Positions 29,722 to 41,192 of a stretch of 64,000 nt of DNA are shown piece after piece; positions within the stretch are counted from its first letter, which is position 1, and every line of letters begins with the position of its first letter. The stretch lies in the NCBI GenBank assembly GCA_964498075.1, contig CAZCGA010000008.1, positions 1-64,000 of the forward strand, given 5' to 3'. The stretch comes from CAZCGA01 sp964498075. GTDB taxonomy: Bacteria > Desulfobacterota > Binatia > HRBIN30. A program made the position numbers and the translations under genes. The notes below the pieces were generated by a model. The model ran no database searches. It saw nothing but the letters and a program-made list of their open reading frames with translations, and was not told the origin of the DNA.

Positions 29722-30237
29722 ATGAGTGACGGCGTGTGTGCGTTGGCGGCCGACACGAAGGTGGAGACGCCGGAAGGGTCGATGGCCATCCGCACCGTGG
29801 CGGGCAAGGCGATCGCCGTATTCACGCGCACACTGCAGGGGCGCGTGCGCTTCCGCCTGATGCAGAACGTTCGTAAGACCGCCGAGCAGCAACCGGTGCT
29901 GAAGATCACCCTGGAAACCGGCCAGTCGTTCCGCGTCGCACCGCAGCAGGTCCTCTACAAGAAGGGCATGGAGGAGTGTCCAGCGGCGGCGTTGCAGGTC
30001 GGCGACCTGCTGGAGGCCGCCTTCCATTTCCCGCAAGGCTATCAGTTCCAGGACGATCCCAGCGGCGCAGCCGTGCAGTCGAACGCCTGCTGGCGTGTGA
30101 CCGGTATCGAACCGGCCGGCACCGCCGACCTCTACGCCCTCAGCGTGAATCAGTCCGAGTGGTTCGTGCTCGCCGCCGGCGTCTTCTGCAAGGCCGAGGA
30201 GTCTGCGGTCGGGCAACCCGCGGCGGTGACCCGCTAG
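29722..30237 (+). CDS. Free-standing Hint (intein/hedgehog-like) domain protein
   Basis: A 171-residue protein that is almost entirely a Hint fold. It starts near the N-terminus with Cys6 in SDGVCALAADTKVETPEGS (block A). Then come VLKITLETGQSFRVAPQQVLY (block B region, where the usual T-x-x-H is replaced by VAPQQ), LQVGDLLEAA, and the end block YALSVNQSEWFVLAAGVFCK, which lacks the His-Asn of active inteins. No extein-like flanks are present. Splicing is therefore unlikely; it may be a degenerate or binding-only Hint protein. ATG 29722 has GGAG seven bases upstream (GTG 29716 possible). Confidence 0.7.
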   Translation: MSDGVCALAADTKVETPEGSMAIRTVAGKAIAVFTRTLQGRVRFRLMQNVRKTAEQQPVLKITLETGQSFRVAPQQVLYKKGMEECPAAALQVGDLLEAAFHFPQGYQFQDDPSGAAVQSNACWRVTGIEPAGTADLYALSVNQSEWFVLAAGVFCKAEESAVGQPAAVTR

Positions 30238-30274
30238 CGGCGACTCGCTCCGCCGGTCAGATCGTCGAACGCAC

Positions 30275-31501
30275 TCAACCGATCGCGCCCTTCTGCTTCA
30301 ACGCGGCGATGTCTTCCCAGCTGTAGCCGTGTTCGAGGAGCACCTCTTCGGTGTGTTCGCCGAGCTCCGGTGCGGTGCGCCGAATACTGGCCGGGGTGTG
30401 GCCGAACTCGACCGGACTCCGGACGAGCTCGATCTCTTCACCACTGCGGTGCGGCACCTTCTCGAAGGCGCCCACGGCGCGGGCCTGCGGGTCGTACACC
30501 ACGTCGGCGATGCTCTGAACGGGTCCCCACACCAAGTTGCCGCGATCGAAACGCTCGGCCCACTCGGCGCGCGGCCTGGTGGCGAAGATCTGGTCGAGGA
30601 GCGCGATCAGCTCGAGGCTGTGCTGCGCCCGCGTGAACACGGTGGCGTAGCGCTCGTCGGTGAGCCAGTCGGGCCGTTCGATCGCCTGACAGAACTCCGG
30701 CCAGTAGCGGTCGGCCTGCAGCATCACCAGGTGGAACCACTTGTCGTCCTTGGCCTTGTAATGGTTCCAGAGCGGATTCGGGACGGCGCGACCGGTTGGT
30801 GCGGCGGCGAGGCCGGTCACCAGGCAGGTTTCGATGTCCGTGGCCATCATCCACAGCCCGGCATGGAACAGGGAGAGGTGCAGCTCCTGCCCCTCGCCGG
30901 TGCGTTCGCGATGGAAGAGTGCGGCGGCGACGGCGCCGGCCAGTGCCAGGCCGGCAGGATGGTCGCCCATCGCGGGGCGTTGCGACGGCGGCGGCCCTTC
31001 CGGCTCGCCGAGCGTCGCCATCGCGCCCGCACGCGCCCAGAAGGCGGCGTAGTCGAACGCGGCGCGATCCTTCTCCGGGCCGCGCGTGCCGTAGCCGCTC
31101 AAGCCCGCGTAGATGAGCCGCGGGTTGTCGGGCCGGACATCTTCATACGCCAGGCCGGCGCGCTTCAAAGCGGCGGACCGCAGGTTGCTGACAAAGACGT
31201 CGGCGTCGCGCAGCAGACGGCGCACCACCGCACTGCCTTCCGGCGTCTGCACGTTGACGGTGATGCCGCGCTTGTCGCGGTTGTCGAGCTCGAGCGACGG
31301 GTTCACCGGCAGCTGCACGGCGATGCCCAGAGCCATCAACGCGCGCACCGGATCGCCACCGGCCGGGTTCTCGACCTTGATGACCTCGGCACCCCAATCG
31401 CCGAGCACGGCCGCTGCCGCCGGCCCGGCCACCCAGATCCCCATCTCCACGACCTTGATGCCCTTCAACGGTCCCGTGTTTCGATTCTGCGCAACGATCA
31501 T
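30275..31501 (-). CDS. CaiB/BaiF family (type III) CoA-transferase
   Basis: A 408-residue CoA-transferase. The start GPLKGIKVVEMGIWVAGPAA, then LGDWGAEVIKVENPAGGDPVR, ELDNRDKRGITVNV and the catalytic Asp region AFDYAAFWARAG are the family's landmarks. These enzymes transfer CoA between carboxylic acids in carnitine, oxalate, bile-acid or aromatic acid catabolism. The partner acid is not inferable. ATG 31501 has GGAGGGG six bases upstream. Confidence 0.93.
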   Translation of the reverse strand: MIVAQNRNTGPLKGIKVVEMGIWVAGPAAAAVLGDWGAEVIKVENPAGGDPVRALMALGIAVQLPVNPSLELDNRDKRGITVNVQTPEGSAVVRRLLRDADVFVSNLRSAALKRAGLAYEDVRPDNPRLIYAGLSGYGTRGPEKDRAAFDYAAFWARAGAMATLGEPEGPPPSQRPAMGDHPAGLALAGAVAAALFHRERTGEGQELHLSLFHAGLWMMATDIETCLVTGLAAAPTGRAVPNPLWNHYKAKDDKWFHLVMLQADRYWPEFCQAIERPDWLTDERYATVFTRAQHSLELIALLDQIFATRPRAEWAERFDRGNLVWGPVQSIADVVYDPQARAVGAFEKVPHRSGEEIELVRSPVEFGHTPASIRRTAPELGEHTEEVLLEHGYSWEDIAALKQKGAIG

Positions 31502-31607
31502 CGAACGCCCCTCCGCAAGCGGTGCACGCCGCATACGGCTACACCGGTGCTCGTGCGCCCGCAACCCGCTCGTTGAATCCGCGCGCCAATGATTGGATGA
31601 TCGGACG

Positions 31608-32567
31608 GTGACCCGACAGCAGGAACGGACTGGGCTGGTGTTCGCCGCGCTGTGCGCCGTCAACGGCGCCTTCGTGCCGGCGATCGCCAAGATCACCACC
31701 GGGCGTTCCGCACCGCTCTTCGTAGCCGCGACGACGGCAGTCTTCGCCGGAGCGTGTGCGGCGGTGGTGCTCGGCGTGCGCGGCGAGTGGCGCTTCCTTG
31801 TGCGGCGCACGATCGGCGCGCGCTTGTTTGCCGTGGGGGCGCTCGGCACTGCCGCTGCCTACTTCCTGTTCTATCTGGGCGCCAGCCGCGCCAGCGCGGT
31901 CGAGGCGGTGCTCTGCCTGCAGAGTGAGCCGGCGTACGCCCTGCTCCTCTCTTGGCTCTTCCTCGGGCAGCGGCCGACGCGCCGGCGCATCATCGCCACC
32001 ATTGTGCTGCTCTGTGGTATCACCCTGGCGGTCGGAGCGCGCGGGGTGTCGGCGTCGACGGGGGTATGGATTCTGTTGGCGACGCCGTTGTGCTGGCAGC
32101 TGTCGCACCTCGTCGTCTTGCGCGGCCTGGTCGGCGTGCCGCCTTCAGTCTTGACCGGCGCGCGCTACGTCGACGGGGGAGTGGTGCTGGTGCTGCTCTG
32201 GATCACCAGCGGCGGCCTGCAATCGCTTCCCCCCGTCGCGGCGCTGCTGCCGCTGCTGCCGTTGCTCGCCCTCCAGGGTGTCGTACTCAACTATGTGGGG
32301 ACGCTGATGTGGTATCAGGCCATCACCCGACTCGACCTCGCACGCACGACCGCCATCGTGGTGCCGTCGATCCCGCTGCTGTCGTTGGCGACGAGCTTCA
32401 TGCTCCTGGGTGAGGTACCGTCGGCGCAGCAGTGGATGGGGCTCCTGTTGACCGCTACTGGGGTCCTCGCCTTTGTGACGGCTCCGCACGTTTCCGGAAG
32501 TGTGATGTCGAGTGAAACGGATCGCGAGCCCCGGCATCAAACGGAGGCAAGCGTTCCAACCTCGTGA
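31608..32567 (+). CDS. EamA/DMT-family transporter
   Basis: About 319 residues with ten predicted membrane helices in two EamA halves, each ending near a Gly/Pro-rich segment (LLLSWLFLGQRPTRR and SFMLLGEVPSAQQWMG). The family exports metabolites or amino acids. The start is unclear: TTG 31593 or GTG 31608, with no strong ribosome site. The C-terminal 25 residues are polar. Confidence 0.87.
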   Translation: MTRQQERTGLVFAALCAVNGAFVPAIAKITTGRSAPLFVAATTAVFAGACAAVVLGVRGEWRFLVRRTIGARLFAVGALGTAAAYFLFYLGASRASAVEAVLCLQSEPAYALLLSWLFLGQRPTRRRIIATIVLLCGITLAVGARGVSASTGVWILLATPLCWQLSHLVVLRGLVGVPPSVLTGARYVDGGVVLVLLWITSGGLQSLPPVAALLPLLPLLALQGVVLNYVGTLMWYQAITRLDLARTTAIVVPSIPLLSLATSFMLLGEVPSAQQWMGLLLTATGVLAFVTAPHVSGSVMSSETDREPRHQTEASVPTS

Positions 32568-32596
32568 TGTAAGCGGGTTGGCCGGGGACGAGCACG

Positions 32597-32857
32597 ATGA
32601 GTGAAGAAATGACGTGTCGCGAGTTGGCGGAATTCCTCCCGCAGTACCTTTCGGGCGAGCTGGTCACCGAGCAGCGGAAGCTGTTCGAGGATCACTTGGA
32701 TGAGTGCCAGGACTGCGGCGCCTACATGAAAGGCTATGAGGAGGCCGTCAAGCTCGGCAAAGCCGCCTTTGCGCATCTTGACGAGCCGATCCCGGCCGAG
32801 GTGCCGGAAGAGCTGGTGCAGGCGGTGCTGGCGGCGCGCATCAAGCGGATGCAGTAG
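32597..32857 (+). CDS. Zinc-finger anti-sigma-like protein (zf-HC2)
   Basis: An 86-residue protein with the zf-HC2 zinc-binding pattern: Cys in EMTCRELAEFL, then His-x3-Cys-x2-Cys in EDHLDECQDCG. Such domains bind ECF sigma factors and release them on redox or zinc signals. No sigma gene adjoins it; the nearest is the STAS-sigma fusion 3.3 kb downstream, which could be its partner. The stop codon abuts the broken end of a methyltransferase gene on the opposite strand. Confidence 0.82.
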   Translation: MSEEMTCRELAEFLPQYLSGELVTEQRKLFEDHLDECQDCGAYMKGYEEAVKLGKAAFAHLDEPIPAEVPEELVQAVLAARIKRMQ

Positions 32858-33141
32858 GCGGCGTCGGTGAACGGCAACGCCGTCGCGTCGCCTTCGACGA
32901 CCGTGACGTTGGTCCCGTCCAGACGGCGCCGCAGCGCGCTCGCCAAGCGCGCGTCGATCTCGATTGAGGTCAGACGGGCGGCGCGCTGCCGGAGCAGGTT
33001 GGTGGTGAGGCCGGGTCCGGGACCGACCTCGAGCACGTGGTTACCGAGATCAATGCCGTCGAGCACCCACGGCATGAGCGAGTCGCTGAGCCGCTTGCAC
33101 CAGCGATCGGAGCGACAGTACCAGCGGTGCAAGCGGTTCAT
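32858..33141 (-). pseudogene. Class I SAM-dependent methyltransferase, 3'-truncated
   Basis: From ATG 33141 the frame reads through VLDGIDLGNHVLEVGPGPGL (motif I, SAM binding), SIEIDARLASAL and VEGDATALPFTDA. At that point, near 32858, family members normally continue with a hydrophobic strand and a substrate domain. Here the frame instead runs into the antisense of the anti-sigma gene, so roughly the last 100 or more codons are lost. The deletion end is close to the anti-sigma stop codon. Confidence 0.75.
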
Positions 33142-33946
33142 CGCGCCGGATGCGATCAATCGCCTCCCCATCGAGCAATTCGGGGATGGCGGGTTGAACG
33201 GACGACTGTGGAAGCGCCCCACGGTGCGCTTCTGCGCCAACGCCTTCCTCCGCTTCACGACCGAAGTCGGCCAGCTCGACGAGCATATCGCCGTGGCACG
33301 GGAACGGCGCGCACGTGCAGCCCAGTACCTTGCCCCGCAAGGTCGCGACGTCGCGCAGGAGGCCGGGCTGCCGCATGATCCAGTGCCGATACTTGGCGAT
33401 CACCTGCTGCTCCGTGCTGTCGCGCTCCAGGTGGAGCGGAACGGCCCATTTCGACGGCCGCCCGATGAACACGTCGCAGACGTCGCGCCGGCAGTGGACG
33501 ATGCGCGTCGGCGGCCGTGGCTCGCGCTGCTGTTGCCGTAGCACGTGGCGAAACGCTGCTTCGAAGGCGCGTTGGTACGTCGCATCATGTCGCCGCCACG
33601 CCAGGGGCAGCGTCTGGTCCACCAGCGCGGCTCCCGCCTTTCTCGCCGAGAACCGCATCCCCGGATAGTACGCGACCGGTGGCGGACAGGTGCTGACGTA
33701 TGGTGTGTAGCTCGGATCGACGATCCGCCCGTCCACCTCACACCAGCCGTGCTCGATGACGAACGGATGCGCGTGGTCGGTGACGATCCACCCCTCGACG
33801 TACACCGCCCCGTCCCCAAGTTGGTTGACCGCCATCGCTGCGTTGCGCCAGCAGCGCAGGAAGCGCGCCCGCACTCGGCGCGCGACGAATGCGGAGGTCT
33901 GGCTATCGAAGGTTTGTAACACGGCCGCCCATTGAAAGAAGGCCAA
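33050..33946 (-). CDS. DUF4326-domain protein with an uncharacterised N-terminal domain
   Basis: A 298-residue protein. Residues ~30-105 contain AVYVEGWIVTDHAHPFVIEH, GRIVDPSYTPYV and AYYPGMRFSARKAG, a pattern seen in phage-associated hypothetical proteins. Residues ~148-225 match DUF4326: VFIGRPSKWAVPLHL, VIAKYRHWI and LGCTCAPFPCHGDML. The last ~70 residues overlap the methyltransferase start by about 90 bases and may be out of frame with the ancestral gene. DUF4326 is common in phages and plasmids. Confidence 0.7.
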   Translation of the reverse strand: MAFFQWAAVLQTFDSQTSAFVARRVRARFLRCWRNAAMAVNQLGDGAVYVEGWIVTDHAHPFVIEHGWCEVDGRIVDPSYTPYVSTCPPPVAYYPGMRFSARKAGAALVDQTLPLAWRRHDATYQRAFEAAFRHVLRQQQREPRPPTRIVHCRRDVCDVFIGRPSKWAVPLHLERDSTEQQVIAKYRHWIMRQPGLLRDVATLRGKVLGCTCAPFPCHGDMLVELADFGREAEEGVGAEAHRGALPQSSVQPAIPELLDGEAIDRIRRDEPLAPLVLSLRSLVQAAQRLAHAVGARRH

Positions 33947-34053
33947 AGTACTCGCTGCCGGCGTCTTGCGTCAATAGCTGGCGTGGTCACCGTGGCCGGC
34001 ACGCTCGACGACAGCCGAGGGTGATGCTATTCGAAACGGTTGTCTGCCGGTAG

Positions 34054-35982
34054 ATGGAACCACCACGATCGTCCCCGCTCCTTCCCGAGCACGCGGCGCT
34101 GCGCGCCATCGTCGAAGGCGTCGAGGCCGAGACCGGCGATGAATTCTTCCGCTCGCTGGTGCGCCATCTCGCGACGGCGCTCAGCGTGCAGTATTCCTTC
34201 GTCACCGAGTTCTCGGAGGATCGACGCAAGTTCCGCACGCTCGCCCTCTGGGGGCGGGGTCGCTTTCTGCCCAACCTCGAGGTTCCGTTGGACGGCACGC
34301 CGTGCGAGGCGGTGCTCAACGGCCAGATGTCACACCACCCGGCGGACCTCCAGGCGCTGTTCCCGGAGGACAAGGCACTGGTCGATTGGAAGGCTGAGAG
34401 CTACTGCGGCGTGCCCCTTCTGGATTCCTCCGGCGCCGTGGTCGGACACCTGGCGATCATCGACGACGCGCCCATGCCCGACGGCCCGCGCGGCATCGCC
34501 ATCATGCGGATCTTTGCCGCCCGCGCGCGTGCCGAGATCGAACGGATGCGGGTCGAGGCGGCGCTGCGGGTCAGTGAAGAACGCTTGTCGCGCGTCCTCT
34601 CATCGGCCATGGATGCCATCGTGACGATGGACCACGATGGCCGCATTGTCTTGTTCAACGCCGCCGCGGAGAAGATGTTCGAATGCCCGGCCCAGACTGC
34701 CATCGGCCAACCGCTGCAGCGTTTCCTGAGCGACGCATTTCGTACCGTGATTGACCGCTCGCTGCGCGCCTTCGAGCGCGGCGACCAGGCGCAGCCCTAC
34801 GTGTGGGTGCCCGGGGGACTGACCGCCCGGCGCGCCGACGGCCGCGACTTTCCCATCGAAGGAACGGTGTCGCACGTGGAAGTGGCCGGCCGCAAGCTGT
34901 GTACCATCATCCTGCGGGACATCGATGAGCGTCGCCGGGCGGAAGCCGAGCTGCGCCAGCTGCACCTCCAACAGGAGTACCTGCAAGAAGAGATCAAGTC
35001 GGTGCACAACTTCGAAGAGATCGTCGGCGAGAGCCGGGCGCTCTCGGAAGTCCTCGACAAGGTCCGACTGGTGGCGCGTACCGACTCCGCGGTGTTGATC
35101 CTCGGCGAGACCGGCGCCGGCAAGGAGCTGATCGCGCGGGCGCTGCACTCGAACAGCCCGCGCAAGGACCGCCCGCTCATCAAGGTGAACTGTGCCGCCC
35201 TGCCCACCGGGCTCATCGAGAGCGAGCTGTTCGGGCACGAGAAGGGGGCATTCACCGGCGCCAGCGATCGGCGCATCGGGCGCTTCGAGCTGGCACACGG
35301 CGGAACGATCTTTCTGGACGAAATCGGCGAGATACCCCCGGAGGTGCAGGTGAAGCTGCTGCGGGTGCTGCAGGAGCACGAGTTCGAGCGCGTCGGCGGA
35401 CACGACACCATCAAGGTCGACGTGCGGGTCATCGCTGCGACCAACCGCGATCTGGCGCGCGCCGCCGCGGAGGGGACGTATCGTGCCGACCTGTATTACC
35501 GCCTCAACGTCTTTCCCGTCCGGCTGCCGCCGCTGCGCGAGCGCCCCGAAGATATCCCGCTGCTGGTTCACTACTTCGTCGGCCGCTACGCGACCAAGAT
35601 CGGCCGGCGAGTGGCGCGCGTGCCGAAGGACGCCATGCAGCGTCTCGTCAGCTACCACTGGCCGGGAAATGTGCGCGAGCTCGAGACCGTGATCGAGCGC
35701 GCGGTGATTCTGTCACCGGGAGCCGACCTCGATGTTCCCGCCGAGGTGCTGGCGGCGGGCGTCGGCGTTCAGCCGGCCGAGCCTGTGCCGATCACGCCGG
35801 TGGGCGCACCGGCCGGTCTCGAAGCGGTCGAGCGCAGTCACATCGTCGCGGTCCTGAAGCAAACCAACTGGCGCGTCGACGGCCCGAGAGGCGCGGCGGG
35901 CATTCTGGGAATGCACCCGAGCACCCTGCGTAGCCGGATGAAGAAACTCGGCATCCGCCGCAGCGCCAGCGACCTTTCGTAG
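34054..35982 (+). CDS. Sigma-54-dependent transcriptional activator with GAF and PAS sensor domains
   Basis: A 642-residue regulator. GAF domain (~20-170), PAS domain (~180-300, ends LCTIILRDIDERRRAE), a short coiled link (QQEYLQEEIKSVHNFEEIVG), then the AAA+ core: Walker A GETGAGKE (~350), GAFTGA loop (~398, contacts sigma-54) and Walker B GTIFLDEIGE (~418). A Fis-type HTH lies at the end (RGAAGILGMHPSTLRSRMKK). No receiver domain, so it is ligand-sensing rather than phospho-activated. Targets unknown; no sigma-54 promoter was found nearby by eye. ATG 34054. Confidence 0.94.
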   Translation: MEPPRSSPLLPEHAALRAIVEGVEAETGDEFFRSLVRHLATALSVQYSFVTEFSEDRRKFRTLALWGRGRFLPNLEVPLDGTPCEAVLNGQMSHHPADLQALFPEDKALVDWKAESYCGVPLLDSSGAVVGHLAIIDDAPMPDGPRGIAIMRIFAARARAEIERMRVEAALRVSEERLSRVLSSAMDAIVTMDHDGRIVLFNAAAEKMFECPAQTAIGQPLQRFLSDAFRTVIDRSLRAFERGDQAQPYVWVPGGLTARRADGRDFPIEGTVSHVEVAGRKLCTIILRDIDERRRAEAELRQLHLQQEYLQEEIKSVHNFEEIVGESRALSEVLDKVRLVARTDSAVLILGETGAGKELIARALHSNSPRKDRPLIKVNCAALPTGLIESELFGHEKGAFTGASDRRIGRFELAHGGTIFLDEIGEIPPEVQVKLLRVLQEHEFERVGGHDTIKVDVRVIAATNRDLARAAAEGTYRADLYYRLNVFPVRLPPLRERPEDIPLLVHYFVGRYATKIGRRVARVPKDAMQRLVSYHWPGNVRELETVIERAVILSPGADLDVPAEVLAAGVGVQPAEPVPITPVGAPAGLEAVERSHIVAVLKQTNWRVDGPRGAAGILGMHPSTLRSRMKKLGIRRSASDLS

Positions 35983-36117
35983 ATCCGCGAAATACCGCGG
36001 GCACGCCCGCTGCAGTTCGTGGGTCGCGCCTCTTCCTGTGTCTTCCCACTCAGCGATCGAAGTCACGCCCGCGCGGTCCGGCCCTTGCTGCCTACCACAG
36101 TCAGAGTGAGGGACATT

Positions 36118-37011
36118 ATGATGGTGAGAATTACGGAGGTCGCAGCGACGCATGGGATGGCGCACTTGCGGGTTGAAGGACGGGGAACCGGGCATGCGGT
36201 GGGAGAGCTCCGTTCCGCCAGTGAAGCGGCCTTAGCGGCGAGACGAGGCCTAATGCTCGACGTCGCCGGCTTGACCTTCGTCGACCCGACGGGCATCGAG
36301 CTGCTGCGCGGCCTGGTACGGCGCGGCACTGTGTTGGTGGGCTGCTCCGGATTTCTCCACGAGCTGTTGCGTGGGAGCCAGATGCCGGCACTGGCACCCG
36401 CAACCGTAGCCGGTGAGCCGGACAGTGAAGCCGCGCTCATCGCGCGCCTGCGCCGCGGTGACGGGGCGGCCTTCGAAACGCTGGTGCGGCAGTATGCCGG
36501 CCGCATGCTGGCGACGGCGCGCCGCATGCTGGGCAGCGACGAGGACGCGCAGGACGCCGTGCAGGATGCGTTTACCTCCGCCTTCAAGGCGATGAGCAGC
36601 TTCTCCGGCGCCGCCAAGCTGTCGACGTGGCTGCATCGCATCGTCGTCAACGCCGCCCTCATGAAGCTCAGGACGCGCCGGCGCAAGCCGGAGGATTCCA
36701 TCGAGGACCTGCTGCCGCAGTTCGACTCCGAAGGTCATTGGGTCGATTCGCCGGCGGAGTGGGGTGCGAGCGGCGACATCCTGCTGCAGCGCCGCGAGAC
36801 CCGCGCCATGGTGCGCCGCTGCATCGAGAGTCTTCCGGACCCCTACCGCACCGTGCTCATGCTGCGCGACATCGAAGACCTCGACACCGAGGAAGTGGCG
36901 CAGTCTCTCGGCATCACGCCGAACGCGGTGAAGATCCGCCTGCACCGCGCGCGCCAGGCGTTGCGCACGCTGTTGGAGCGGGAGCTGGTGGCGCAAGAGC
37001 GCGGGCACTAA
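36118..37011 (+). CDS. ECF sigma factor with N-terminal STAS domain
   Basis: About 297 residues. Residues 1-95 look like a STAS (anti-anti-sigma) domain (GLMLDVAGLTFVDPTGIELLRGL). Then come ECF region 2 (FETLVRQYAGRMLATARRML, DAQDAVQDAFTSAF) and region 4 (LPDPYRTVLMLRDIEDLDT, EVAQSLGITPNAVKIRL). A STAS-sigma fusion is unusual. An anti-sigma gene does not adjoin it; the zf-HC2 protein 3.3 kb upstream is a candidate. ATG 36118 follows GAGGG; ATG 36121 is also possible. Confidence 0.86.
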   Translation: MMVRITEVAATHGMAHLRVEGRGTGHAVGELRSASEAALAARRGLMLDVAGLTFVDPTGIELLRGLVRRGTVLVGCSGFLHELLRGSQMPALAPATVAGEPDSEAALIARLRRGDGAAFETLVRQYAGRMLATARRMLGSDEDAQDAVQDAFTSAFKAMSSFSGAAKLSTWLHRIVVNAALMKLRTRRRKPEDSIEDLLPQFDSEGHWVDSPAEWGASGDILLQRRETRAMVRRCIESLPDPYRTVLMLRDIEDLDTEEVAQSLGITPNAVKIRLHRARQALRTLLERELVAQERGH

Positions 37012-37103
37012 ACCGCGCAGTCGACGACCACGCACCGCAGCAGAGGCCGGTGTAACGTGCCAGGCGTGGCGTGTTCGACACGGTGAGGACGGCATGCTTC
37101 ACC

Positions 37104-39785
<2,682 letters not shown>

Positions 39786-40450
39786 CGTCCTCTCCTTTGT
39801 CGGTCTACCGTCACGTGGGTGTATCAGCGGTCAGACAGCCCGCAAGCAAGGCCGGTTCAGCGAGCCATTCGAGATTGGTGTGACTGTCATCGGCCGCCGC
39901 CGCGAGGAATGTCGTCCCAACTGCAGATACCAGTTGGACGGCCCAGTGGAGCTGGAGCCGGGCGTCGACGAGGTCGGTTGGGGCACGCTCCCCGACGTGC
40001 AGCCAGCTAGTCGAAAGAGATGTCGACGGTTCGTTTCGCATCGGACCTTTAGCCAGCCGTTACGGACAGAGCTAGACGGAGCACGACAGTGGTGTGTTCT
40101 CCGAGGGAAGCCATAACCGCTCCTTCCAATTGCGTGCTTCTTGGATGCGGCGGGGGCGTGCGCGGTTTCAGTGCGACCGACCAAGGCGGGCCGATTGGCG
40201 GGCGAGTCGGATCCTTCAATGCCTCCTCGGTATCTGTTCAGACGAGCATGGCTTTCTCCGGCGCGTGGCAGCGCGCCTCAACACGGTGCCCGTCAAGATC
40301 TCTGATTGCCAATCCCCCGCGCAAGCTGGTGCTCGTCGTGCAGCGCATTTTGCTTGCTGCAGCCCCCTTGCCGCGACGGACCATGTGTGCATAATGGGCG
40401 GCGTTTGCTTTTGCCCTTTGCGGCTTTCCGAAGACTCAGAGGAGGTCCGT
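39786..40450. other. Intergenic region with a possible PilZ-like remnant
   Basis: 665 bases between the divergent glucosidase and the DUF4331 operon with no convincing complete gene. On the plus strand around 39880-40030 a frame reads RREECRPNCRYQLDGPVELEPG ... VGWGTLPDVQPAS, which recalls the start of a PilZ domain but lacks a start, the conserved D/N-x-S-x-x-G box and the rest of the domain. It may be a decayed gene or chance. The promoters of both flanking operons must lie here; I could not define them. Confidence 0.3.
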
Positions 40451-41176
40451 ATGCTGCACGCACGGGTCAGCTGGAAGCTCTGCTTGATTATGCTGTCGGC
40501 CTTGTCGGTTGCGGTGGTGAGCGCCAACGCCGCCGACCACGAAGACTCGCCCTCGGTACGCCAGGACCCGACGTCGGACTTCGGCGACGTCCTGGCGTGG
40601 ATGTCGCCGGATGCGAAAAAGCTCAACCTGCTGGCGTCGGTCGTGCGCCACGCTACGACGCAGAGCCGCTTCTCCGACGCCGCGCTCTACGTCTTCCACA
40701 CTCGCAGCGCTCCCAGCTTCGGCGGGACGGCGGCGGCCGAGGTCAACGTCATCTGCTCGTTTGAAGGCACCACGACCCAGACGATCAGCTGCTGGGCGGG
40801 CAACACGAGCTTCGTCACCGGCGACGCCACCATCCCTGGCGGGCTCGTGAGCGGTGACGGCAAGCTGCGGGTCTTTGCCGGGCTGCGCAACGACGCCTTC
40901 TTCTTCAACTCCAGCGGCTTCAACGCCACGCGCGGCCTGGTGATCGACGCCCTCCCAACCTTGGGGCCGACCGCCGATGCCGCCGGCTGCCCGACGGTTG
41001 ACAGCGGGACGTCGGCCGCGCTGGTAAATCAATTGATGAGCAGCCCCGATGGCAGTCCGGCCGTCGACGCGTTCGGGAACGCCAACATCCTTGTGCTGGC
41101 GACCCAGGTTGACAAGTCGATCGTCACGCCGGGAGGACCGATCGTCAGCGTGTGGGGCAGCAGCAATCGGCGGTAG
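40451..41176 (+). CDS. Exported DUF4331 family protein
   Basis: A 241-residue protein with a signal peptide (LCLIMLSALSVAVVSANA) starting at ATG 40451, behind GGAGG. The mature part begins AADHEDSPSVRQDPTSDFGD, followed by beta-rich segments such as ALYVFHTRSAPSFGG, NVICSFEGTTTQTISCW and FAGLRNDAFFFN, the pattern of DUF4331. Function unknown; the family is common in environmental Gram-negatives and usually clusters with TPR proteins, as here. First gene of a three-gene operon. Confidence 0.85.
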   Translation: MLHARVSWKLCLIMLSALSVAVVSANAADHEDSPSVRQDPTSDFGDVLAWMSPDAKKLNLLASVVRHATTQSRFSDAALYVFHTRSAPSFGGTAAAEVNVICSFEGTTTQTISCWAGNTSFVTGDATIPGGLVSGDGKLRVFAGLRNDAFFFNSSGFNATRGLVIDALPTLGPTADAAGCPTVDSGTSAALVNQLMSSPDGSPAVDAFGNANILVLATQVDKSIVTPGGPIVSVWGSSNRR

Positions 41177-41192
41177 CCGGGAGGGCGATCCC

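Noticed and set aside
29722..30237. Active intein
   Set aside because: Block B His and C-terminal His-Asn are missing and there is no extein.
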